This document shows, one piece after another, positions 6,099 to 14,683 of a DNA stretch of 24,853 nt. Position 1 is the first letter of the stretch; the number at the start of each line of letters is the position of its first letter. The position numbers and the translations under genes were made by a program. The notes beneath the pieces were generated by a model. The model was not told the origin of the DNA, searched no databases, and saw only the letters and a list, made by a program, of their open reading frames with translations. Where the stretch lies: NCBI GenBank assembly GCA_964388945.1, contig CAYMCM010000034.1, forward strand, positions 1 to 24,853. Direction: 5' to 3'. Origin of the DNA: Roseburia_D sp964388945. Lineage in GTDB: Bacteria > Bacillota > Clostridia > Lachnospirales > Lachnospiraceae.

Positions 6099-8147
6099 TT
6101 ACATTACAGTCTGAGTACTTGACAATATATTGCTTATCACGATAACATTCAATGCTATTCCAGAATACATGATAGCATTATCCACATTATGCGCTATTTT
6201 TATGAACTTTCCGCGGAACAGAAAGAAAAAGTAAAACAAAATCGGTGTAAAATAACGTCCCTGGATGCCGCTGACTGTCGTACTGCCTTTTCCCGTCCAT
6301 GAAACAAACATTGACGCAGTTACCATCGCAAGCGTGGTAAGCAGTGCCAGTGCAATCCAGATCCTCTGTTTCTTCGTAATATATTCCGGCTCATCTTTTA
6401 CTGCTGTCACACCAAGGAACATCAGTCCTGCCATCATATACGCCCACATCGGATTGATCCCGATATTAAGCCACCCAAGCGGTCCTGCAAAGCTTCCCTC
6501 AAAGTAAAAATCAATATACTGTAAAAAGGTTGTGATCAGCACTCTCACCGTATTTCCCGGATTAAACAGCACATCCGAAACCGTATAGCAATTTAATGAA
6601 TTGGAATACTGCTGCAATTCGGTCGTTGCCTCCGTAACGCCAAGTACCATCATAAGGTACGGAACACTGTTGATCAAAAATCCAAGCAGCATTACAACAA
6701 GGAAGCCGGCGCGCATCCTTTTACACTGTTTCGGATTCTCGTATTTTTCTTTCGGAATCAGAAACAGCAGCAAACATTCCGGAATATAGGTTCCCGCCTT
6801 GCATGAAGCGATCACAAAAGCCAGCATGGAAAGCACGATGATATCACGTTTTCTCATCTTTCGATCTTCATAAAGCACCGAAAACAGCTCCGCCACAAAC
6901 AAGGTCGTCAGTTCGATCGGTATCGCATCATAGGAGTAAGAACAGCTCTGTTGGATAAACATTGGTGACAGCACAACTATAAACATTGCCGCTTTTCCCA
7001 CCGGAACTCTTTTGATCGCCAGAAATGCAAACAAAAGATATACAAACATCATGAAAAAACGTCCGGCATACAGTGTCGTGATACCATTTAAGCCCACCAG
7101 ACGTCCGGCTGTCACACCGAGTATCGCCGGTGCATAAAGCAGCCAGTTATCCGATCCTTTTGTCGCATCGATCTTTACCAGCTCTGTATCGTCTGAGCGG
7201 TGCGTGATATTCAAGATAAAATAATTATATTCTTTCAAAGTCGGTGTAGTCTGCAATTTTCCGATTGCTTCCTGATCTGTCTTTCGCACGTAGATTGATT
7301 CCGCATCCGGTTCTTCAATACCTAGCAGCTTATTGGAATAGTAATAGGTTGTCTCAATATGTCCGATCTCATCCGGAACTGCTCCCGGCGGGATCAGAAA
7401 TGCATAGCATAGTGCCATACAGGTCCCTGCGATCACAAAAACCTGATGCGGTTTTGCCCGAAACAGCGTGATCAAAATATAACATCCCGCCAGCATAAAA
7501 TAAATGACATTGGTGCCCCATTTGAAGAACTCTGCCCAGTAACCGTAATGATAACAGTATCCGCGTACAACTATGCTAAGCGGCTCCTCTGTTTCTGCCC
7601 CCGTGATCTGAGCTGTCGCAAAGCTTTCATCTGCATTTGCAAACAGATAAACACTGGATTTCTCCGACAATGACACTACAGAAAACTCAATCCGCATATA
7701 ACGGTTCTCATTTCCGGAAATATTATTCGGTGTCCCTACATTAAAATACGATACATCATCAATCGCCTCCGCACGCATATCCGTAAGCTGTGCGGCATCA
7801 AAGGTATCTTCACCAAGCAGTTCATTGGTTTCCATATCATATACCTTCATGGAAAACTCGCCCTTATTTTTATAGGCATCCGAGTACAGTTCCACGCCGA
7901 CCGCCATCATCTGATCCTGCGGATACACAAAAGTCTGCTCGATCGTCATACCTTCTTTTAACGGCAGCATGGTCCCTTCTTTGTCTCTGGACACCGCATC
8001 TGCAGTATACACATCTTCCCGTCTCGGTTCAATCTCATTTACATAGACGACTGATCTTCCTACCATGAAGATTGCCGTCATGACCACAAAACCAAGAATG
8101 ACTTTCAGATTCAGGTTCTCTTTTACTTTCTGAAACAACATTTTCAT
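6099..8147 (-). CDS. DUF2142 multi-membrane protein, probable surface-polysaccharide glycosyltransferase
   Basis: The protein has 682 residues. A membrane span at about 14-34 is followed by a roughly 170-residue hydrophilic domain, probably outside the cell. Many membrane spans run from about residue 211 to the end. The motif PPGAVPDEIGH (253-263) in the first loop after that domain, and GIQGRYFTP (627-635) near the end, are characteristic of DUF2142. The acidic PDE..H motif in an outside loop resembles GT-C type transferases that use polyprenyl-phosphate sugars; this functional reading is inference. The neighbouring DPM1-like transferase could make such a donor. The start at 8147 has AAGGAG about 9 bases upstream, overlapping the leuA stop codon. 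The N-terminal outside domain is not one I recognise. Confidence 0.82.
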   Translation of the reverse strand: MKMLFQKVKENLNLKVILGFVVMTAIFMVGRSVVYVNEIEPRREDVYTADAVSRDKEGTMLPLKEGMTIEQTFVYPQDQMMAVGVELYSDAYKNKGEFSMKVYDMETNELLGEDTFDAAQLTDMRAEAIDDVSYFNVGTPNNISGNENRYMRIEFSVVSLSEKSSVYLFANADESFATAQITGAETEEPLSIVVRGYCYHYGYWAEFFKWGTNVIYFMLAGCYILITLFRAKPHQVFVIAGTCMALCYAFLIPPGAVPDEIGHIETTYYYSNKLLGIEEPDAESIYVRKTDQEAIGKLQTTPTLKEYNYFILNITHRSDDTELVKIDATKGSDNWLLYAPAILGVTAGRLVGLNGITTLYAGRFFMMFVYLLFAFLAIKRVPVGKAAMFIVVLSPMFIQQSCSYSYDAIPIELTTLFVAELFSVLYEDRKMRKRDIIVLSMLAFVIASCKAGTYIPECLLLFLIPKEKYENPKQCKRMRAGFLVVMLLGFLINSVPYLMMVLGVTEATTELQQYSNSLNCYTVSDVLFNPGNTVRVLITTFLQYIDFYFEGSFAGPLGWLNIGINPMWAYMMAGLMFLGVTAVKDEPEYITKKQRIWIALALLTTLAMVTASMFVSWTGKGSTTVSGIQGRYFTPILFYFFFLFRGKFIKIAHNVDNAIMYSGIALNVIVISNILSSTQTVM

Positions 8148-8160
8148 AAACTGTAACTCC

Positions 8161-9822
8161 TTATCTCGAAAGTCTGTTCAGAGCGCTGAACATCCCACGT
8201 ATGGATGCTCTTGTAATATTGGAGCTCACACCGACACCGAATGTGATTCTTCCGCTCTTCGCATCCTCCATCTGTATGTAAGCCGCCGCTTTTGCTTCAG
8301 ATCCCTCACTCAGCGCATGCTCGGAATAATTGAGCACATGCACATCCACGCTCGGTACTTTTCTGCGGATTGCCTGGATTGCCGCATTGATCGGTCCATT
8401 ACCGTCCGCCTCTGCAAGCATTTCCTCTCCTTTATAGCGGAAACGCAGGGTGACATGCGTCTCGCCTTCCTCTTCCGGTTCTTCCACTTTTGCACGGATA
8501 AACGCAAACGGTTCTTCCAGATCCAGATATTCTTCGCGGAATTTATCCATGATCGTAGACGGTGAAACCTCTCCCTGTTTTTCGGAAATCTTCTGTATCA
8601 CATCTGCAAACTCACGCTGCATCTCTTTCGGCAGCTTGTAACCATACGCCGCATCCATGACAAATGCGACTCCGCCCTTACCGGACTGGCTGTTGATGCG
8701 GACGATCGGCTCATACTGTCTGCCCAGATCCGAAGGATCGATCGGCAGATACGGCACTTCCCAGATTCCATCGCCCCGCTCATTCATCGCATGGACACCT
8801 TTATTGATCGCATCCTGATGAGACCCGGAAAAGGCAGTAAATACCAGTTTTCCAGCATACGGATGGCGCATACCGACTTTCATCTTACAACAGCGTTCGT
8901 AGACATCACGGATCTCATTGACATCCGCAAGCTCCAGTCCCGGATTAATGCCCTGTGAGAACATATTGTATGCAAGTGTCAGGATATCTACATTTCCGGT
9001 ACGTTCTCCATTTCCGAACAGAGTTCCTTCCACACGGTCTGCGCCTGCAAGAAGTGCAAGTTCTGTCGCAGCAACGCCGGTTCCTCTGTCATTATGCGGA
9101 TGCACACTCAATATAATATTATCCCTGTCCTCAAAGTGTTTATTCATCCATTCAATCTGGTCGGCATAAACATTCGGTGTTGTCATCTCAACCGTTGCCG
9201 GAAGATTAAAAATGATCTTATTTTCATTTGCATGATTCCAGGTCTTCTGCACCGCAGTACAGATATCCAGTGCAAATTCCATTTCCGTACCGGTAAAACT
9301 CTCCGGTGAATATTCCAGCGTAATGTTCCCTTCGCAGTGTTTCATCCGCTCTTTCACCATATTCGTACCATCGATCGCGATCTGCTTAATCGCCTCTTTA
9401 TCCATATGGAATACCACATCCCGCTGAAGCACCGAGGTTGAGTTATAAATATGTACAATCACATTTTTGATTCCCTCAATCGCTTCAAAGGTACGGTCGA
9501 TCAGATGTTCCCTGCACTGCGTCAACACCTGTACCGTCACATCATCCGGTATCATATTCTCTTCTACCAGCTTGCGCAGAAAATCATATTCAATCTGTGA
9601 TGCTGCCGGAAAACCGATTTCAATCTCCTTGAATCCAAGTTTTAATAAAAGCTGGAACATCTCGATCTTTTCATCTACCGTCATCGGATCGATCAATGCC
9701 TGATTTCCATCGCGCAGATCCACACTGCACCATGCCGGTGCTTTGATAATTTCCTTATTTGGCCACTCTCTTTCCGGATAATCCAGTACCGGTACTCGTT
9801 TGTACTTTTTAAAATTCATCAT
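8161..9822 (-). CDS. leuA: 2-isopropylmalate synthase, long (type 2) form
   Basis: LeuA condenses acetyl-CoA with 2-oxoisovalerate, the committed step of leucine synthesis. The catalytic TIM-barrel motif DLRDGNQ is at residues 35-41 and the metal-binding HPHND at 241-245. GNGERTGN follows at 270-277. The C-terminal allosteric domain is complete, with DGNGPINA at 473-480 and YSEHALSEG at about 499-507. Length (553 residues) and motifs match the type-2 branch known from Actinobacteria and fungi, not the shorter 510-residue form. The first of two adjacent ATGs (9822) has the better spacing to GGGAG, which lies in the last codons of the HPr gene 6 bp away. leuB, leuC and leuD are not in the window. 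Confidence 0.95.
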   Translation of the reverse strand: MMNFKKYKRVPVLDYPEREWPNKEIIKAPAWCSVDLRDGNQALIDPMTVDEKIEMFQLLLKLGFKEIEIGFPAASQIEYDFLRKLVEENMIPDDVTVQVLTQCREHLIDRTFEAIEGIKNVIVHIYNSTSVLQRDVVFHMDKEAIKQIAIDGTNMVKERMKHCEGNITLEYSPESFTGTEMEFALDICTAVQKTWNHANENKIIFNLPATVEMTTPNVYADQIEWMNKHFEDRDNIILSVHPHNDRGTGVAATELALLAGADRVEGTLFGNGERTGNVDILTLAYNMFSQGINPGLELADVNEIRDVYERCCKMKVGMRHPYAGKLVFTAFSGSHQDAINKGVHAMNERGDGIWEVPYLPIDPSDLGRQYEPIVRINSQSGKGGVAFVMDAAYGYKLPKEMQREFADVIQKISEKQGEVSPSTIMDKFREEYLDLEEPFAFIRAKVEEPEEEGETHVTLRFRYKGEEMLAEADGNGPINAAIQAIRRKVPSVDVHVLNYSEHALSEGSEAKAAAYIQMEDAKSGRITFGVGVSSNITRASIRGMFSALNRLSR

Positions 9823-9828
9823 AATCGT

Positions 9829-10095
9829 CTATTCTCCCAATCCACTGTTTACTGCATCGACCATTGCCTGAAGTGCGGTTTCTTCGTCCTCGCCCTCACA
9901 GGTAAACTCGATCTCGTCTCCTGATTTTACGCAGGCTCCCAGTACACTCAGCACACTCTTGGCATTAGCAGTCATATTTTCGCGATAAGAAAACGTAATT
10001 CGGGATTTGTACTGCATTGCCTCTTTGCATAAAATACCTGCCGGTCTCAAGTGCAGTCCGGTCGGATTTGTCACCTTAACTTTCTTGCTTACCAT
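9829..10095 (-). CDS. HPr-family phosphocarrier protein
   Basis: HPr carries phosphate from Enzyme I to sugar-specific Enzyme II of the phosphotransferase system. In Firmicutes it also regulates through a serine phosphorylated by HPr kinase. This 88-residue protein keeps the active histidine at residue 15 in GLHLRPAG and a serine at 47 (NAKSVLSVLGAC), the counterpart of Ser46. It is therefore not a Crh-like regulator, which lacks the histidine. It has Leu16 where classical HPr has Ala and carries an unusual cysteine in the LGACVKSGDEI stretch, so it may be a second, specialised HPr. No Enzyme I or Enzyme II gene lies nearby. The start at 10095 follows GGAGG by about 11 bases. It lies 22 bp after glmM and 6 bp before leuA. 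Confidence 0.92.
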   Translation of the reverse strand: MVSKKVKVTNPTGLHLRPAGILCKEAMQYKSRITFSYRENMTANAKSVLSVLGACVKSGDEIEFTCEGEDEETALQAMVDAVNSGLGE

Positions 10096-10117
10096 TTACG
10101 TTTTAACCTCCAATTTA

Positions 10118-11467
10118 CTATAACATGATCTTCGTGATCAGATCTGCCAATTTTTTTGCCTCCTGATCAATCTCTTTTTGATTCTTTCCTTCTATCATAA
10201 CACGGACTAACGGTTCTGTTCCGGATGGACGGATCAGCACTCTGCCTTCTCCTCCGAATCTTTCCTCTACCTGTCTGATGGCTTCCGAAATTTCCGCATA
10301 CTCCATAAATTTATCTTTTTTATGGTTCGGCACCTTTGCGTTTATAAGCGCCTGCGGCAGCACTTCCATAACAGATGCAAGATCCGACAGTTTTCTTCCT
10401 GTCTCCACCATCACCTGCAGCAGATGCAGTGCACTTAAAAGACCGTCCCCGGTTGTATTGTCATCTAAAAAGATAATGTGCCCCGACTGTTCACCGCCGA
10501 TATTATAGCCGTTCTGCAGCATATTTTCAAGCACATAACGGTCTCCGACCTTTGTCTTTTCGACATGAATGCCCTTCTCTTCTCCCATCAGGGTAAAGCC
10601 CAGATTCGTCATGACCGTAACAACGATCGTATCTTTCTTTAAGGTACCTTTTTCTTTCATATAATTTCCACAGATCGCCATGAGCTGATCGCCGTCTACG
10701 ATCTTACCATTCTCATCCACTGCAAGCATACGATCCGCATCTCCGTCAAATGCAATTCCGAGATCTGCCTTCTCATACACGACTCTCGCCTGTAGTTCAT
10801 CCATATGCGTAGAACCGCAGTTTGCATTGATATTGGTTCCATCCGGTGAGATATGGATCGGAATCAGATCCGCTCCAAGATCTTCGAGTGTGCGCACCGA
10901 CGTATAATAAGACGCTCCCTCCGCACAGTCTACAACGATCTTCAATCCCTTCAGATCGACCGGAACACATTTTTTCATAAATTCCACATATTCATCTCTG
11001 AGATCAAAACGGTAATCAATGCGTCCCACACCGGAACCGGTCGGCAGTGTCACTCCATCCATATTACTGCTGATCAGTTCCTCGATCTCATCTTCAAGCG
11101 CGTCCGACAGCTTATAACCGTCTCCGTTAAAGAACTTGATTCCGTTAAATTCCATCGGATTGTGAGAAGCTGAGATTACCACTCCGGCATCTACTTTATG
11201 TTTTCTGGTGAGATAAGCGATCGCTGGTGTCGGAATCACCCCGACATAGATCGCATTTGCTCCTACGGAACAGATACCCGCCATCAGCGCGCCAGCCAGC
11301 ATACCTCCTGATATTCTTGTATCACAGCCAACAATGATCGTCGGCTGATGTTCCTGCTCTTTCGTCAGTACATATGCTCCCGCCTGCCCAAGCTGTGTCG
11401 CAAGCTCAATGGTAAGCTCCGATCCTGCAACGCCTCGCACGCCGTCCGTTCCAAACATTCTAGCCAT
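10118..11467 (-). CDS. glmM: Phosphoglucosamine mutase
   Basis: GlmM converts glucosamine-6-phosphate to glucosamine-1-phosphate for UDP-GlcNAc and peptidoglycan synthesis. The phosphoserine is Ser101 in ISASHNP, the magnesium loop DGDADR is at 241-246, the sugar-specificity loop GGEQSGH at 324-330, and the phosphate-binding RPSGTEP at 413-419. I use the ATG at 11467 (449 residues), with GGAGG about 8 bases upstream. A longer frame from 11482 would begin at TTG inside that ribosome binding site. It follows cdaR by 22 bp. In B. subtilis and related Firmicutes GlmM is bound by CdaA and limits c-di-AMP synthesis, so the cdaA-cdaR-glmM order is functionally meaningful. Confidence 0.97.
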   Translation of the reverse strand: MARMFGTDGVRGVAGSELTIELATQLGQAGAYVLTKEQEHQPTIIVGCDTRISGGMLAGALMAGICSVGANAIYVGVIPTPAIAYLTRKHKVDAGVVISASHNPMEFNGIKFFNGDGYKLSDALEDEIEELISSNMDGVTLPTGSGVGRIDYRFDLRDEYVEFMKKCVPVDLKGLKIVVDCAEGASYYTSVRTLEDLGADLIPIHISPDGTNINANCGSTHMDELQARVVYEKADLGIAFDGDADRMLAVDENGKIVDGDQLMAICGNYMKEKGTLKKDTIVVTVMTNLGFTLMGEEKGIHVEKTKVGDRYVLENMLQNGYNIGGEQSGHIIFLDDNTTGDGLLSALHLLQVMVETGRKLSDLASVMEVLPQALINAKVPNHKKDKFMEYAEISEAIRQVEERFGGEGRVLIRPSGTEPLVRVMIEGKNQKEIDQEAKKLADLITKIML

Positions 11468-11489
11468 CTTTTTTTCCTCCAACCCTTTT

Positions 11490-12728
11490 TTATTTCTTTA
11501 CAATATCAAAAGTCGCTGTCTGTGTACCAGATGCAGAACACTCTTCCGGCAGATCCAGTTTCAGGGTAAGTGTATGTTCCCCTTCTTTCAAACCGCTCGC
11601 ATCTATGGTTCCTGTCAGCTTTGACGCATCCAGTTCATTCAGATCGGATGCGAATCCTGCAATGATCACTTTCACAGTGCTCTTTTCAAATTCCGCTTCA
11701 TATCCGGATTTTAGGTTATTTACCGTAATATTTGCCACCGGCATATCAAACACCTTCGTCGATGCCTGTTCAATCTCAACTGTCACAGAAATATCTTTCT
11801 CTGATGCATCCACAAGATCCACGCCATCCGGCAGGTAAGAACTGATATCCACCGTCTTTGTGATATCCCCCTGCGCATCTCCAATATCCAGAACATCTTT
11901 CGGTATTGTTACCATATCCAGCTTATTTAAATCTTCTGCCGTTCCTTTCACCAAAACAGTTTCCGGTTCATAGGAAACATCGGTAAGCTGATACCCTTCT
12001 GCCGGTTTCCCAGTCGTCTGAAAATTCAGCCCCACATCCTTAGTATTTAATATTTCCGCACTAACTGTCACGGTCGACAGGTTCATTGTCAGATTGGTCG
12101 TATCAATCTCTCCGCCGTCACTGTCAAAAAGCTTCGGTATCACATTGTCTGAAATATCCATAGACATATTTGTTACATCAATCGTTGCGGTAACTTTATC
12201 GATCGTTGATATGATTTCTGCCGGTCCCGATACCTTTAACACATTCGGAGACACGCTGACGCTTCCCACAACGGAACCGCCCGCCGGTGTTCCGGAATCC
12301 CGCGGGACAATGATAAATGACTGTGTCTGAAGATTACCGACCGCGACATCGAGATACTGGTCACGTGTAATGATCGAAATCTGGTTCGTATAATGGATTG
12401 CCGATATTTCAACCGGAACCCGGCTCAGATCTTCGATCGCGCTCATATCCGCAACCGCTTTAAAATCTGATCCGCTCAGATCTTCAATCAGAGAACGTTT
12501 TGCAGAAACCGCAAAGGTCACTGTATTTTTTCCATCCACGACTTCATAGTATTTTCCCATGCCGCTGATGGCGGATTCATTGGTGATCGTGACAGTTGTT
12601 GTAAATGTCTTCGTTATTTTCGGATCATCGATATTGACCACGACCAGCCACATGATGACCGCAAATATGAGCGACAGTATTTTAAGGCCAAAATTATTTG
12701 TTATCACGCTGCCGAATTTTTTTAGCAT
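11490..12728 (-). CDS. cdaR: YbbR-domain protein, regulator of CdaA
   Basis: CdaR is a membrane-anchored, outside-facing regulator of the diadenylate cyclase CdaA. The 412-residue protein has one N-terminal hydrophobic span at about 12-32 (ILSLIFAVIMWLVVVN). The remainder is beta-rich with repeated YbbR units; phrases such as VSVSPNVLKVSGP and VSYEPETVLVKGTAEDLNKL are typical and recur along the chain. There is no enzymatic motif. The start at 12728 follows AAGGAGG by about 8 bases and lies inside the cdaA coding region, overlapping it by 35 bp, so translation of the two is coupled. Confidence 0.93.
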   Translation of the reverse strand: MLKKFGSVITNNFGLKILSLIFAVIMWLVVVNIDDPKITKTFTTTVTITNESAISGMGKYYEVVDGKNTVTFAVSAKRSLIEDLSGSDFKAVADMSAIEDLSRVPVEISAIHYTNQISIITRDQYLDVAVGNLQTQSFIIVPRDSGTPAGGSVVGSVSVSPNVLKVSGPAEIISTIDKVTATIDVTNMSMDISDNVIPKLFDSDGGEIDTTNLTMNLSTVTVSAEILNTKDVGLNFQTTGKPAEGYQLTDVSYEPETVLVKGTAEDLNKLDMVTIPKDVLDIGDAQGDITKTVDISSYLPDGVDLVDASEKDISVTVEIEQASTKVFDMPVANITVNNLKSGYEAEFEKSTVKVIIAGFASDLNELDASKLTGTIDASGLKEGEHTLTLKLDLPEECSASGTQTATFDIVKK

Positions 12729-13602
12729 TCTTCAGCCTCCTTTTCAACAGATCCAGTCCTCCGCTTGTTTCCATATCATGTTTGCGCAGAAAATCCAGTT
12801 TACTGCGCAGAAAATCTGCATCCACATTCCGGTAGAGTACACCCTGTGCCGCGATCGATACCTTTCCGGTTTCTTCTGAGACAACAATGGTAAGTGAATC
12901 GCTCACCTCGCTGATGCCGACCGCCGCCCGGTGTCTGGTTCCAAGCTCCTTGCTTAATTCCATATTATCCGAAAGCGGCAGATAGCAGGTTGCTGACACC
13001 ACGCGGTCTCCCCGCACAATGATTGCGCCATCATGCAGCGGCGTATTTTTTTCAAAGATATTGATCAGAAGCTGGCTCGTGAGCACCGAATCGAGCGTAA
13101 TACCGGTTCTTTCATACTCCGCCAGCGAAACGTCACTTTCAATTACAATGAGTGCCCCGGTCTTCACCTTTCCCATCTCATAGCAGGCTTTCACCAGTTC
13201 ATTCACAGTGCGTTCACTAAATTTTTCTTCACCGCCTTTGGAAAAATCAAACGAAACGATCGATGAAACAAAATTCTTGCGTCCGAGATCCTCCAGCGCT
13301 TTTCTAAGCTCCGGCTGAAATACGACCACAAGCGCCACGATCCCAACATTAAAAGTTTTTCCCGCGATCCACAGGATAGTATTCATCTGAAACAGCGCTG
13401 CCACAAAGACAAACACCAGTATTACGATAAGTCCCTTGAACAACGTCCACGCTCTCGTATTTTTAAACCACAGCATGACATGATAAATCAGAAACGCAAT
13501 AATGATGATCTCTATGATATCTGTCTTTGTAATGCTCGGCAGATTCATCCACACCAGATATTTTTCTTTAAACGCTCCCAAAACCCCCATCATGTTCTGC
13601 AT
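12694..13602 (-). CDS. cdaA: Diadenylate cyclase (c-di-AMP synthase)
   Basis: CdaA makes cyclic di-AMP from two ATP at the membrane; the messenger controls potassium and osmolyte transport and wall homeostasis. The protein has 302 residues. Three membrane spans lie at about 29-46, 53-71 and 82-97, and the DAC domain occupies about 98-258. The active-site motifs DGA (191-193, in PLHDGAIIV) and RHR (223-225, in GTRHRAAVG) are both intact. A roughly 40-residue basic tail follows (KRRLKNAKKIRQR). The start at 13602 has GGAAGG at a slightly long distance; nearby Met codons at 4 and 5 are possible alternatives. It overlaps cdaR by 35 bp and is preceded by two unknown membrane-protein genes. Confidence 0.96.
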   Translation of the reverse strand: MQNMMGVLGAFKEKYLVWMNLPSITKTDIIEIIIIAFLIYHVMLWFKNTRAWTLFKGLIVILVFVFVAALFQMNTILWIAGKTFNVGIVALVVVFQPELRKALEDLGRKNFVSSIVSFDFSKGGEEKFSERTVNELVKACYEMGKVKTGALIVIESDVSLAEYERTGITLDSVLTSQLLINIFEKNTPLHDGAIIVRGDRVVSATCYLPLSDNMELSKELGTRHRAAVGISEVSDSLTIVVSEETGKVSIAAQGVLYRNVDADFLRSKLDFLRKHDMETSGGLDLLKRRLKNAKKIRQRDNK

Positions 13603-13639
13603 GCAGTCTCACTTCCTTCCGTTTTCCTGTTTCCTATTT

Positions 13640-14656
13640 TTATTTTAACAGTTCTCTGTCGATATCCATATCTTTTACAAGCTGTTCTCTTGTTATGCGC
13701 TCTCTTCTCGCCTGATCCTGTCCTGATGTTTTTCCGGCGAATTTTTTCACCTGTTTTCTGGACTGTGTCACGGAGATCTTCGGAACCGCTTTTACATAAT
13801 AATAATATTCATCATCCTCGAACTGAACCCGCTCCGTCCGCACATAATCCACATGGAAAAACAGGAACTTTAAGCCAAAGGCGATCAGTACTGAAACCGC
13901 ACTTCCAACAATCAGCATAATGGTCTTTCCGCTGATTCCAAGAAACATATAACCTGCAAACAGCACTGAAAACTCCACAAGTCCTCCGACCACGATCGCA
14001 ATCGACCACGCATGATCCACACTCATCCGACGGATCAGATATACCAAAAGCATCGTCAGAAGAAATGCGGCAAGTACCAGATACATCTCTTTGTTTCCAA
14101 TAAGCTGGTTGATCGAAGAAGCGAACTTTGAGGTTGCTGAATCATCTTCCGTCACACTGCTGAGCGCAGCCTTGTTCATTTTCACTCCATCCAGAAAATA
14201 ATAAACAACCGTTCCGCATACAACCGAAAACATCGCATATGGCTGAAACAAAAGTCCCTCTGCCAGCGGCATCACATACGGAATCCGAAACACAAAGCAG
14301 ATCGGTGTCACGACCGCAAGATAGCCTTCTTTCGGCGCAAAGCGGAAATACAAAAGTGCCAGTATCAGAAAAAGCACCGCCCCGGTCAGAAATACTTCTT
14401 TTGAAAGTGCATACAAATGAAGCAGCGTCAGTACGACCGCAAACAATACCATCATATTCGGTGACAGAATCGAACAAAGCAGTGCCAGTATCAGAATGAC
14501 AGGCAGACTGTCCAGTCGTTCCATAAATCCGATATTTTTATTGATCACAAAGAACAGTATGAACGCCAGCACGAATTTCAGCACCGGCAGCATATAAATC
14601 TCATATTTGCTGTAAAAATTCTTCAGTCTGTCCTTCAACTCCAGTAAGGTTTCCAT
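13640..14656 (-). CDS. Multi-membrane protein of unknown function upstream of cdaA
   Basis: I do not recognise this 338-residue protein. It has eight or nine likely membrane spans between residues 22 and 265, at about 22-38, 51-66, 69-84, 88-105, 113-128, 137-154, 191-208, 217-239 and 245-265. A hydrophilic stretch at about 157-188 separates the two halves. The C-terminal 70 residues are hydrophilic: an acidic-tyrosine patch (QFEDDEYYYYVKAVP, 279-292) then a basic tail. No ATPase, transporter or enzyme motif is evident. The start at 14656 has AGGAGG about 8 bases upstream. It lies 27 bp after the 131-residue membrane protein and 37 bp before cdaA, so it is expressed with c-di-AMP synthesis and may affect it or envelope assembly. 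That role is inference. Confidence 0.8.
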   Translation of the reverse strand: METLLELKDRLKNFYSKYEIYMLPVLKFVLAFILFFVINKNIGFMERLDSLPVILILALLCSILSPNMMVLFAVVLTLLHLYALSKEVFLTGAVLFLILALLYFRFAPKEGYLAVVTPICFVFRIPYVMPLAEGLLFQPYAMFSVVCGTVVYYFLDGVKMNKAALSSVTEDDSATSKFASSINQLIGNKEMYLVLAAFLLTMLLVYLIRRMSVDHAWSIAIVVGGLVEFSVLFAGYMFLGISGKTIMLIVGSAVSVLIAFGLKFLFFHVDYVRTERVQFEDDEYYYYVKAVPKISVTQSRKQVKKFAGKTSGQDQARRERITREQLVKDMDIDRELLK

Positions 14657-14683
14657 GTATTATCCTCCTAATTGGCAGAAATT

